Shown: in pieces, positions 1 through 13,600 of the stretch
Layout of the letters: the number at the start of each line of letters is the position of its first letter
Position numbering within the stretch: the first letter of the stretch is position 1
From: Pardosa pseudoannulata
Lineage: Eukaryota > Arthropoda > Arachnida > Araneae > Lycosidae
Reading direction: 5' to 3'
DNA length: 64,000 nt
Assembly: GCA_032207245.1 (NCBI GenBank)
Contig: CM063509.1
Coordinates: forward strand, 100,031,752-100,095,751
The notes under the pieces: model-generated
Databases searched by the model: none
Told to the model about the DNA's origin: nothing
The model's input: the letters and a program-made list of their open reading frames with translations, nothing else
Program-made: the position numbers and the translations under genes

Positions 1-1534
1 CCTGAAGATAGACTTCATATTTGCATAGAAGGATCTGCGATCAATACCATCAAAAATACTGATCCCAGAGTTGATTTGAAATACTTTAACCCCAGTATGT
101 GATTGGCAGATTTTGCAGTAACTTTGATTGAACATGGTTGCTGTTTCTATAGTTCTCAACTAAATTGAAAAACCCAGAGAACAAAATTTTGCCATCTTTA
201 ATAATTCCCAAGGTACCTTCAGATATCACTCCTAAACTATTTTCAGGAGAGTAAAAGATGTTTGCTGTGCTTTTTGTGACTACCAGATTGGTCTTGTGCT
301 GCTCCTTTGGAAAAGAAAACAAATCACTTTTCTTATAAATTTGGCAAGATAACTTTGCTAAGCCAGATTTTAATCTAACATAACCTTGCTCTTGAAGTGC
401 AATGGGCAACTTCTCCTTGCTACACCAATAGCCCTCCATTCAGCCTGCATAGTTTGTGCCACCCACACTAATTTCAGCACCTGCAAGAGCATCCAGTAGC
501 TTTCCAAATTCCTCCCAAGACTGCTACTCTGCTGCATTCTTTTGCTTGTGGTGCCTACAAAGCAACAGGCACTCACCAAATACTTTGGCAGGAGTCAGGT
601 GGGTGGGGTGCTCAATACTTGCGATCTACCCACTAATGCCAGGGCAAGCCTGGAGGGCCTTGCAGCCATATGAACCCATATTGGTACATGAAAGTTCAAT
701 AGCTTACTGCTGAGAAACTTATTAAAGGTAGTTTCAGTCTACATAATAGAAACTTTTGCAGTGAATGAACCAAGTGTAACAATAAGTTACATTCGGTTCA
801 ACGTTTTTTAATCCCTTCTTGAAATTCATCGCCAAAGAAATACAGGACAGAAGCAGTCTGGTCTAGGAAAAGACTTCGGACTTCTCCCAATCAATAGAAG
901 GGACTGTTTGATTTGGCGGGATCTGACCCCTCTGTCCTCGAGCAGACCCCTGTTTTTTCTCTGTGGGGACAGTCCGATTTTTTTAGTACAAAGTTGTTAC
1001 CAGAAGAAAGAAGAGGGTGGAAACTGCTAGCATCTGCAGATTGTGGAGTAATTATTTTGGAGCAACACCACCATTTTTCAAGACCGACACCGAATCCAGA
1101 GAAGTCTTCCACATCTACAAATGACAAGTTATATTCCAGTTGTATTCCTTAGGCATTTAATTGTATAAAATTATTTAATCAAGACATATTAGTCTAGGTA
1201 TGCTTATTAATGAGTATTAATTTCTTCTTTCTCAAACACCAAGCCAACGTAACATTATTCCCACACCAAGGTAAACTACTGTGACACTTTACTGAATGAT
1301 TCAGCCCCCTATGACCTACTTAATGCTATCACAATGGCCATCTTTCACTTTAAACTGACCATAACAATTTACAAAAACACCTATACTGTTTGAAGCAGGC
1401 AGATTTACTAACTTGCCCATTTTGTGAACTGGTAAATATGGATAGTTAAAGTAGTAACTCTCTCTACATGCTTTCCCTCAAAACATTACTTTTTTTTAAT
1501 CAAATAACACTCTTCTAAAGTAAAACAAACTTAC
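1..1534. other. Unassigned sequence in the last intron / 3' flank of RAB3GAP2
   Basis: No RAB3GAP2 terminal exon was recognised here. Positions 86-580 on the minus strand stay mostly open for about 170 codons with a single in-frame TGA (near 440-442) in the frame reading EEFGKLLDALAGAEISVGG and then YVRLKSGLAKLSCQIYKK. That looks like a decayed coding remnant, but I do not know the family. Positions 880-1130 are a GC-richer island with no recognised content. 1140-1534 is plain AT-rich sequence. Confidence 0.4.
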
Positions 1535-1687
1535 CAAATTTCTTAAAAATGAAGATACATCAGGTGTGAGAACACCTACTCGACTTGTTGGATCAGCACA
1601 ATCAAAAATGACTTTGTGCACTCGTTGTCCAGCTAACATTAATAACTGGGAAGCTAGCAATACTTGATTTGTCACAGCAGATTTGAT
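1535..1687 (-). CDS. RAB3GAP2: RAB3GAP2 exon 31 (last exon visible)
   Basis: Codons 1290-1340: [20 protein letters not shown] onward, matching vertebrate VLASQLLVLTGQRLAHALL. Acceptor ttttag, donor GTAAGT, phase 0. Because a clean donor follows and about 50 family residues remain, at least one more exon is expected beyond the left edge. Confidence 0.92.
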
Positions 1688-4600
1688 CTAAAAGGAAAAT
1701 GATATGACAGTTGAAGTAGAAAATATCTTATATGAAATGATAACTAACTCCCTCTTTTGATACTAAAAATTCTCCAATATATATTTTGATAAGAAGGAGA
1801 TGAACTTTTTAATCAGATTCTAACAGCACACAAGTTCCACTAGACAACTTTTTAATATTCTGGGTGTCATGCGGAATTCATCAAGACACCACAGAATATC
1901 CAATATTTGGTTTGGAGCACTATGGTATACTATTTTGCTACAAAACAGCTAATGAGATTGGAACAAACTGCTTAAAGCCAATTCAAATAGCTATGTACAT
2001 CCACATCAGTAGTGGAATTTGAACCTATGAATTCTGATACTAAAGAGCAGTGCCTTAACAATTTGTCTACTGTTTGGCCCCAATGTCTAATAGAACTTGT
2101 GTGCTGTTAAGCTAAGATCTACCTTCTACAGGCTTACAACTTTTGAGGTACTTTCAAAAAGGTGAGAAAAGTGACAAATAATACAGAATAAGGCCTAAAA
2201 AGTGACTAAACATTGAAAAAAAAAGCTTTTTTTTCTCCTATTAATTACAGATGCTGTTATTAAGATTTTTCTATTTATTTTAACTCTAAATCAAATGATT
2301 CAGGCAAGACATGACTTTAGCGTCAAATACAAAAAAGGTTAAAAATTTTGTTTAACACAACTGAACATTGCTTTTTATTCAAGAAAATCTATAAATTTGA
2401 TTTGAATACATACAATACATTAATTTTATAATCCCAATTTTCTGCATATATTAATGATGTCTTGAAATATGTACATAGCTAGATTAGAGTATCTAAACAA
2501 AAATTATGAAGCAAAAGAGAAATGTGTGCTTTGACGTAAATTACTTTAACGTATTAAATGCACATTTCAGTACATTTGTAGATTCCAGGAACTTCTTTAC
2601 GACTTTTTAAAATCACTAAATTCTGGAAACCATATGACTAATTACATTTTAATAAGAAAAATAAGATTAGAGCATCACATTTTTGGTCTTTTATTAAAAT
2701 ATTTTGTTATTAATTCAGATTTTCTTTTTTCAACAACAGACTTTTGCTGTGATACACCATGAAAAAAGTGACTGTTTACTTAAAATAGTGACTAAAAGTG
2801 ACTAAAGGTGAGAAAAGTGACGGAATTGCAAGCTTGACCTTCTATCAAATACCATTAAATACACTTGTTTGAAATACAAATAATAAGAACATAGTTATTT
2901 ACTCTTAGAATGAGACATACTTTCTAACCAGATCTATGTAAATTAAAATATCTATTCAGTTAAAAGCAATGATTTATTCACAGTTGGATATATAAACATA
3001 ACAAATATATTTATGGCAATTTTAATAGTTATCCAAAGTCCACATCAACAGTGGAATTCAAACCTACAACTTCTGGGACTAAAGAAAATGTCTAAATCAT
3101 ATGGTCATCATTCAGCCAAAATGTTTAACACAGCACAAAGACATTGCAAAACAGAAAAAAAAAAGTATTTCAAACAGTTCAAAACAGTGAAATAAAAACA
3201 ATGCTTTATATTTAATATAAATAATAGTTTTTCTTCTACACTTACAGAAATATATTTCTAAATGCCATTTTATATCAAAATGCAGAATTTGCATGATAAA
3301 TTTATACAATTTGATTATTATTTACCAAAAGAAAATTTGTATGTTAAACACAGCTAAAAATAAGAGTGATCTCAGAAAGAAATAACAAGTGAGAAGATCT
3401 GCATTAAGACTGGAATTGCAGAAAAACGACATTGAAATGACATTGCAGGTTGTAAACCAAATGCTATGTGAAATACATAGCATTTGGTTTACAACCTGCA
3501 TTTGCTTATCAAACTTGAGGTGAATGCAGTGAACTCCGCTTAATGTGATCAGTTTGGGATACCATGATTTTGATAACAATAAACAATATGAAAAATTAGA
3601 TAAATTTACCCCCTCCCTTTAATTTACACGTACTAAATTTCAAAACAAAATGAAAAAACACATCTTATATTTATGTACTGTATATTATCCTTTAAAACTT
3701 AAGAATTGTATACATAATTTTTAAAAAATTGATCAATTGTTGATTGTCTACACTTTTTTCTAAGAAGCTCATTCATAAATTGTTCGTAATCATAATCAAC
3801 CTGTCATAAGGATTTAAAATTTCAATCTTTTGTTTTAATGTCAAATCCTTTCGCTTTCTTGTTTCCATATCGACAAGCTGCATGTAAGTGAGCAAGGCAT
3901 AAAATGTGAATACGGTCCTTCTCAGTTCTAATAATAATGTGTTGCCTTCTGCTTATCTGACAACCATTGACCACCAGAAGGGTGTGCATATTTCTGACAA
4001 ATTCCAGGAACATGCAAATTCCCACTCATTTGTTCATTCCGCATTTCCCTAGGTTGAAAAGGAGAATTCAGGATAATTCAAACAACAGCGAAGGAAAAGA
4101 AAAGAATGGATTCCTTCTGAATAAATTGTGAATATTCCTTTGCCAGTTAAAATGAAGTTCGAAAACTGATAACAATAACCGATGGAACGATCACATAAAG
4201 CGATAATTTTAACATACAAATGATTAGAGAAAATCGGGACCAAGGGATTTCGATAACAATAAGCGATTGATAACATTAACTGTGAGTACATTAAGTGGAG
4301 TCCACGGTATATATATTAAATTATTTTTTTTTTAAATGTTTGGAAAAAGAATTTTACAACCTTACATGAAAACAATCTTACAATGTTTTTTATCGTAGAA
4401 ACACAAAAACCACTTTGAAATAATTTAATGCTTACTTGTTTGTTATCTTAATCAAGAAAAAAAAATCTTAGTCATGAATTTTGGAAATAAATTTAATTGT
4501 TTCTTTAGTATAGCTTAAAACAGATGCCTCCATGTGTATCAAAATTTCATAAAAATGGCCCAGTGCAAAGTTTCACTTTATACTGCTTACACAAGTACCT

Positions 4601-7600
4601 TGTAAATACTTCCATCTTTTTGAATACAAGAACAAGTAGCAAAATATAATGAAACGCATCAGTAATTGATCCACTTTGAAAGATGTCATTTTCTTCTTGG
4701 TCTCATGACTTACAACCCCAATCATATGGGCACAAATTTACCAAATGCATGACATGCGACACCAATCATGAAAATATATTACTGATCATTATAAGTCTAG
4801 CTTATGTGTTTTTATTGATTAAGAAAAAAACTTACATCATGTGCCAATAGATCTTGACCACCAGAATATAACTCACAAGTGTAATGTCTTCGAACTTCAT
4901 CTTTGTCTAGATCCCAGCATCCAGCCAAGTCCAAAATACAATTAAACCATTTACTAGGCACAGAAAAATCTTTCAGGTTCACAGATTCCACAAAAGCATC
5001 TTTATCTTGTGATGATCCCAATTCAGGAAAACTTTGGGCAACAGCAGAAGTAGCACGAAGAAGAAATTGAGTCCGAACTGTTTTTAAACTTTGGTCTTCC
5101 TTTTCAGTTTGGTCATGAACTTGGTGGTGACTGTGTATATCTTGGAAAAACATTTTCCTTAACTGAAAATTAGAGGAGAAACATTAATTTATACAGTAAT
5201 AGCTAGTAAATAAATCATTTACTATATTATAAACCTGCTTTGAAAAATAAAAATCTTATTCAGTATGTTGCAAATTTATATTGGATGCTTAAAATGTATA
5301 TTTAGAGTGAAAGTGTATTTGCAAGGCATGCATAATAATCATATATACATAGAAATATATATATGTATGAAATGTTGCAAAATTTTGAAGAAACATTGAA
5401 TTGCACAAAGATGGAAGAAGATGAATTATGCTAGATTTAAATTTCTTTATCTATTTTGTAGATACAGAAAAGCAAGACACAATTAGTTAAACATTCCAGT
5501 AATGACAAAATGAACTTTTATTATCCAGATATTGAAAATAGAGCCATTTTAATTTTATCCCACATGTCATGCATGTTGTGGTTAAAAGCACACTATACAC
5601 AAGTAGAAAAGGAAGGTAAGAAAGATATCACAGCCTCTAATTTATAGACTCCTAAATTATTTTATGATCAGACAAAAAATGCTTTATGGCACACATGTGA
5701 AATCTTCCAAGTAAAGTTTAGGATTTTCTGCATGCATTGTCTATCTTTGACTGAATACATTTCACTGAATTAAGATGAAATATTAAGCTAAAAGATTGAA
5801 AACAATCTATCACATTCTTTTCTATCATTACATATATATGTATATATATTGTAACGTCACAGCTCTAAAATAGGTAACTTGGTAGCGTTATGGTCGAGCA
5901 GGGTTCTTCAAAGGCCTCATGAGGATGACACATCGAACACAAGCGAGGTGGAGATGAAAGAAGAATTTATTCTGATATATACAAATATTTACATCATTTA
6001 CATTCTTGGTACGGCTCATTCATCCTCGCCCGCCGGACAACAACTCTCAGCGTCTTCTCCCACACCAAACGACGCTTGGCCCTCATGATGTCACTCGAAA
6101 TCCCCACACCCCTCTCTCTGTCTTTTCTAAAGGAGAGAATGGAGGCATGGGGACCCCCCAGATAGCAAAGAACACGTTCTACTGACATCAGAGCGAGCCG
6201 TAATACACAAACAAATACATATTAAAAGTTTTCCAGTAGCGTGATGCTACAATATATATATATAGTGAAACCCACTTAATAAGTTCCTGATTAAGAAGTT
6301 TTTCAATTTAAGGCATTCTAGTTCTGTTGTCCCAATTTTATTCCTATATTTATAATAGAAAAGTTCCATGTTTTACTTTTAAACATTTTCCTGCTTAAGA
6401 AGTTTTATCTTCTCTAAAACCTATTGTGAGGATTTATTAATATTTTAATGGACAGAGAAAAAAGTTATACTTGTGGTAAATTTGAATGAGGATAGATACT
6501 AGCAATAAACAGCCTTTATTTACAATAATATGCTCCAAATTTGGGAGTTTTGATGCTCTCCTTGTAGAACCTAGTAAGTACAACCATTTATAAGCTTCAT
6601 GAAAAATCCTAAACAGGAATATGAAGCAGTTATAAATTACAATATTAAATCTCTTACAAAGAAATCAAGAATGAATTGTTACATGGTTCCCACTCTTTTG
6701 CTTCTGAAAATTTCAAGCACTTTTCAATGACTTTTTCAAAACCTGATATTTTTTTCAAGCACCTCTTTGATACACTGTTCATAATTGAAAAAAAATTAAA
6801 ATAACTTCCCAAAACAGTAGAACTATATATATATAATGTTCACTCTTTTCCCAGAAAAAAAAATCAGGCTTTTGAAATGGTGTAAAAAAAGGGAAGGGCT
6901 ATAAGCACACAAATACTGGTTTAAAAATATACAGTTTCTTTTTAAAGCATCCCAAACTTTTTATTTTTACATATATTTGACATCACTAACTAAACAGAAA
7001 TAAGCAATCAAAGAAAATAAGTCAAACTTTGCTTCGCTACTCAGGCATCCAGACACAAAATGGCCAAAAAAAAAAAAAAAAAAAAAAAAAAGCAAAACAA
7101 CACTAATGTAGCCTAAACACTATGGCCAATTGTTCACTACTTCCTGATGATGACCTTGAACGATGGTTCATGGGTTGCATCCACTACATGAGCTATAGGG
7201 TCTACTGCTCACTTTAGTTGCGCATCTGGCTGCCTTTGATCTTTGAAGAAAAACCGCCATCCAAAGCCATCGTCCTCCAAGGCTATTTTATCATCTGCCC
7301 CATCGGCCACGATAAGCCAAATCTCTTCCAGACGGTGGCTTGCAGTGGACCATAGTGAGAGGGGCCTTTTAAAAATCTCTTTCAAAGCCCTTATCTTTCA
7401 TCGAATGAAAAGCAAGAATTTCTATTTCGGGATGACATTGAACACTGAGCTTGTCTCCCCTCCCTCCAAGCCGGCGACAGTAGCTAGTGCAGTTTGCAGT
7501 GCATGAAAGATGAGTCCCATGACACGCCCACAATTGCCGATAACGATCCTTCTCAATTTTCCGGTGCAGACATGAATTAACATTTTGCAGGGACTTGAAA

Positions 7601-10600
7601 AAGAAAAATCAAGCACTAGACCTTAAATTCAATGACCTCAAAGAAAATTCAAAAACTTTTAAGGCCTTAAAAAACAAACAGAAAATTTAAGCACTTTTCA
7701 ATGACTTTTCATGACCGTAGGAACCCTGTGTTAGGAAAAAATATTGAGGTACGAGGCACATCCAGAAAGTAAGTTTCCAGGTGTTTTCTCCTTTAAAGTA
7801 AACGTAATTAGCCATGTCAAATGTGAATGCATAACAGATCTATGAAGTATCAACCATAGGCCAGCTGGACAGGTCCCGACTCCTGCAAGTAGCATGGTAA
7901 CAGTGATCTGACATGTAAACTCTAAATCCTTCTCCTGCCGCATGCAAGATTCGGTCAATGATCTTGAATGCACAAAGAATTGCACCAAATGAAATTCATT
8001 GTTAGCCCTGCTAGGTCTATGAGCCGAAACTGACACCCAAACACAAAATTCAACGCTTAAGAGCAGCACTGAATTTCTGCTATGGTATCACGATGACGGT
8101 GACAAGTTCCTCGACAGGATCGTCATGGGCAATGAGACTTGGATTTCGCACTTTATCCCATAAACCAAACAACTGTCAATGCATTGGCATCATAGTGGAT
8201 CTGATGTCAGGACCAAATTCAAAAGACACTGTCGATACGGAAAGGGATGTGCACGGTGTTTTGGAACAGGAAGGCTGGTTCCATTCACAGGCGGCAGAGT
8301 TCTACGACAGAGGTATACGAAAGTTGATACCACAATACGACAAGTGTCTCAATTATGGTGGTGGCTATGTTGAAAAATAGCTGAAGCATTGCTGTACTTG
8401 TTACCAACTGTCCGTAAAAGTGTGAGTTCTTTTTTTCTTTTAAGTAGGAAAACTTACTTTCTGGATGTGCCTCGTAAAATAATATCTAGTTCTTTTAGTC
8501 TATATTTGTACTTATTATTAACCTAAATATTAAAAGAATAATTCAAATATTATTATTCTAAGTTTAAAATATTCTTGATTAGATGTTTTGGAAATATACA
8601 TTCTAGATTAAATTAAAATATTAAATTTATTTATAACTGTTAAAATTAAATCCATGACAGTACATTTAGAAGTGATAAAAATGAATGACCACTAAAATTT
8701 TGATTAAAATATTTTTCATGGTATAGTTTTACAGCTTTCCCATTTAAGAAGTTTTAATCTCTTGGTCCCTTGGACAATTTTAATCATGTGCATTAAAGCG
8801 TTAAACATTATCCCCTTTAAATCCATTACTACCTTCATAAAAGGCTTTGATACATTGAGTTCCAAAGATTTCAATAAAGTAATCTGTTTTCAGAATACTC
8901 CTGATTATACTTACAGCAGGGCTGAAGAGTGCAAAAGGCTTAACACTCTTCATCTGAAAAGTAACAATTAGATGAAGAACAGTTGCTAGCGTATGTTGTA
9001 TATACACAATGTGATTGCTTGAGGCTTTCTGACTTAAAGCCATGAGAATTAATGGAGTTCGTCCAGAGTTTTCATGGCCCTCCCAAAAATGCTCAGCAGG
9101 AAACTTTGGCATCTGTGCAACTTCTGATGGAATATTTGTCTGAAACACAAATAGTTACACAAAGTTTAATAATAATTTTAAATTACGCAAAAATGAATTA
9201 AAATAATACAAAATTAAACAAACATACAAACCTCTAATATTATATGCAGAAGCTGACAACAAAAGTCAAGGAAATTTTCCAGGTTAACATCACTCATTTC
9301 TACATCCTGAAAATATATATTTTAAAAATTAAAATTATCGACCAAAATATTATCACTTACAAAAAAAAAAAAACTTTCAACAAACTTCTTAATATTCAAA
9401 GACATATAACTTAAAGGCTAGATATTTATTAATCCTTGAAGTAGACTCCTAGACTGTAGGAAAATAATTTGTTGTTAATACCACTGATAAAATTGTCGTT
9501 GTAACAAAAAATAATTGATGATTAAATTTAAAATTATCACATACGTACCTAATCTATTATTTAAGCCAAATATAAAAGAAAATTATTTACATAATATCTA
9601 AGTTCAGTGAAAAAACATATCAAAACAATGAAGAGGATATTTACATAATTTAAAATAAGTAATGGTTAAATGAGATGGTTAAAAGAATGATGCCATAATG
9701 CTTAAAAAAAATGTTATTTTCATCTGCTTATAATGTGATAAATTGGTGAATTTAGCTTCCAGCTCTTAATTAAGGAAAGGGCTTGAAATAATGGCATTAA
9801 ACGCTCGGAAAGGGGGGATTTCGAACATTTTAAAGACTTGGTTTCAAACGTTGCTAACCCTAACTCATCAAGAATCCAATATGGATGCCCCTATCCATTC
9901 CAGGTCCAACAGCTTCATAAATTAAAGGACAGACAACTTAGGCTATTATTATATAGGGGATTGAAAGCACCCAGTCAATTTTTAGCCATTTAGTAAATAT
10001 ATATTACTGCATGAATCTAATATACAATGTAACCATGAAACCTAAGTTATTTCTAGGCAGTAGAGCAGGGATCTATCACATGTATAGTGCAACTCCATGC
10101 ATCGAATTCCCTTTAAAGTACCCCCATGAGCAGTGAATGCAATCATCACCACAAAACAATGAGGCAAACCCTTTTTTTATCGCATTGTACTAATTTTAAA
10201 TCTAAATAACATTAAAATTTATGTTCATTCTTTTTTTTTAATCTAATTTGTTATTGTTTTACAAAATTATAATTTAACATTTTGTATCAGTTTTCAAAAA
10301 ATTTTCATCCAAATTTACATAAATTTAATTATTTGGGATATTCATTTATCTCGGATAAGGCATTTCCTAACAATTCTAGTTAATGAAGAGTCTAGTGTAT
10401 TTAAAATATTTGTGTAACTATCTGATTTGTCAAACATAATAAGCTACAAAAAGTTTGATAACACTTTGAAATACAAATACTCAAATTTTTTACTCTGGTT
10501 TCTATTTTGTATTATAAAACACAATTTGTCTATTCCCCCTTTTGCTGATCATCTGTAACATCTCAGCTTATTAAACTTATTATAATAAAATAATAATAAA

Positions 10601-13600
10601 ACTGCATTTTGTTATTTATTACAATCTATCATGTGCTAAATATGAATACTTGTTTTCATTAGATTTAGATTTAGATTTAATGATTTAAGGTTGGGCTGCC
10701 CATAAGAGCACCAGCACTGCGACGCAAGGCCTATTGTACTGTAAAACCTCCCAAAAAACAAAAGAGTCCCAGCAATAAGTTAATAATATTAACAATTAAA
10801 TCTCAAAGAGACCAATAGCTGAGATAAATCTAAGTAGCAATTTAACCGAGAAGTTAGCTAACTCCCATGGTTCAATGAAGTGATAACCAAGAAATTAAAA
10901 TCTCTTGGCGGAGTAGTAATCACAATCACACAAAATGTGTAAGGAACTTTCCTCTGCCATTTGACATCCCCTACATACTGTGCTATCTGTGATGCCAATA
11001 ATGTTAAGGTGCCTCTTGAGGCAACAGTGACCTGTCAACAGACCAATGACCCTTAGCTCTTTCCTACTGAGCTTAAGTAGCTCCTTAGCCCTCATTCAGG
11101 GATACCCCTGGTTAAGCTCCTTAGCCTGCCTTTGATTACCAGAATTAAGCCAAGCCCTCTAAGTCTCCTCCATTAGGAGATACTTAACAGTCTTTCTAAC
11201 TACATTATGAGGAAGACCAAATACCAGTTCCAACCCAATGAAAGGCAGCTCAGAGCTGTACTTAGTGAGATTATTAGCCATTTCATTGCCAAAAATACCA
11301 CAGTGCCCAGGAACCCAGACTAGGGTTACCTTATTAACCATAGCCAGTTCGTTGATGGTCTTATATCATTCCCACACAATTTTGGATGAGAAGCAATAAC
11401 TGTGCAAGGCCATAAGTGCAGCCTGACTGTCAGAGAAAATCTTTAATCTCCTGTTGGCAACCCCTCTTGTTAGGCAGTTATTTGCACAAACAAGAATGGC
11501 AGCAACTTCAGCCTGGAAAACAGAAACTAGTCTGCCCAGGAAGAATGGGTTTGATGTTTCTGGTAATGCAGAAAACACCAGATCCAGTAACAGAAGGCGT
11601 TTTGGAGCCATCTGTGAACCAAACCTTATCAGCAAGTGTAAAAAGCCTTTTAGGTTCCTCCCACTCTTGCCTAGAGGGAAAGACAACATTATGGTTGTCA
11701 GTAAAGTCAAACCTCTTGAACATCCAGTCAGAATTCATCATAAGAGAAGGATGTTGGTAATCCGAGGATTGAATTTATACAAAGACTTTTCAGAAGTTTT
11801 CCACAGCCCAAGAAACTTTAACCTTCTGGAACATAGTATTGTCTTCATCTCGACCTGTTTATGTAGAGGCAAAAGTCCTGGGAGCAGATCAAAAGTTTGT
11901 GAGGGAGTAGGCCTCATGGCACTAGTTATAGTGACTGTAGCCATTCTCTGAAGACTAGCTGGTTTTCATAGTGTAGTAAAAAGAGTCCCACCAACCTAAA
12001 TCTGACCCTGATATTAAGCACAATAAAATATACTTACTTTTCTACACAGCCTTTCTTTGGGAGTTTTTCCAACCTATATAAAAACAACAATTCATTGAGG
12101 AAATATTCAAAACATTGAAGATAATGCTATAAAATTATAAAATGTTATTAAATTTATTGCAAAAATGTGATTAAAAAAGTAAAATTCATTTAATTATTTT
12201 TAGTTATATTATTTAATTTAGTTATTTGTATGTGAAGCTAATAATGGCATCATTCTCAAATTTAAAAAAGAAAACAATTGATTTTATTCATGTGTTAATT
12301 AGATATTCAAAACACTGATTAAACATATATGCCTCTTTTCTGCAATACTTTAACAATTTTTTTTTAAATATAGTATAAAAACACTTCTATTTTATAGTTT
12401 AAAAATTTGAACATAACACATCATTTACCTTTTCCATAAGAAGAGCCAGAGCTTCAAATGTTTTTAAAACACATGTTTTCCACATCATGCAAGCAAAACC
12501 TGAAAAAAAAAAGGTTTGCATTTGTCCTAAAATTTAACATGAGAATTTTCTTATACCTTAATAACAAAAATAAGAAATACAGGTATGTTTATAATCTGGA
12601 TTGATCCAATTATATGCTAACTTATGTCTTTCACTAAACTGATGCATTTTAAGTATGAAATTAACTGTGTGTCTTTTAACAGTAGAAAGACAGAAGCAAT
12701 CATTTTGACTGCAAGTAAATATCAAACTCACATATCTCCCTTGCTCATTCATTGATTTCCTGTTTGTTCATTGACTTTTCCTAACTACTAATATAAAGCA
12801 CATGCGGATAAAAAAATTATATATTTTTACTTCTTAATACTATAAATGTATACAAAAAGACAGAAGTAGTCATTTGGACTGCAAAACAAATTTCAAATTG
12901 TCACATCTCCCTTGCTCATTCATTGATTTCCTGTTTGTTCATTGACTTTTCCTAACTACTAATATAAAGCACATGCGGATAAAAAATTATATTTTTACTC
13001 CTTAGTACTATAAATGTATACAAAAAGACAGAAGTAGTCATTTGGACTGAAAACAAATTTCAAACAGTCACATCTCCCTTGTTCATTTATTAATTTCCTG
13101 TTTGTTCATTGACTTTTCCTAACTACTAATATAAAGCACATGCGGATAAAAAATTATATTTTTACTCCTTAGTACTATAAATGTATACAAAAAAGACAGA
13201 AGTAGTCATTTGGACTGAAAACAAATTTCAAACTGTCACATCTCCCTTGTTCATTTATTAATTTCCTGTTTGTTCATTGACTTTTCCTAACTACTAATAT
13301 AAGGCACATGCAGATAAAAAATTATATTTTACTCCTTAATACTAGAAATGTATACTAAAAAGACAGAAGTAGTCATTTGGACTGCAAACAAATTTCAAAT
13401 TGTCACATCTCCCTTGTTCATTTATTAATTTCCTGTTTGTTCATTGACTTTTCCTAACTACTAATATAAAGCACATGCAGATAAAAAATTATATTTTTAC
13501 TCCTGAATACTATAAATGTATACTAAAAAGACAGAAGTAGTCATTTTGACTGCAAACAAATTTCAAACTGTCACATCTCCCTTGTTCATTTATTGATTTC

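Noticed and set aside
1381..1414. A terminal RAB3GAP2 exon starting after a possible acceptor at about 1410
   Set aside because: In the required phase it gives only six residues and a stop, with no similarity to the family C-terminus.
7243..7506. Plus-strand open frame inside element H1 as a transposase
   Set aside because: No hAT motifs; the core is GC-richer but frames are short on both strands.
11416..11951. Plus-strand open frames of 114 and 165 codons
   Set aside because: They are antisense to the LINE RNase H region on the minus strand, where recognisable domain motifs lie.
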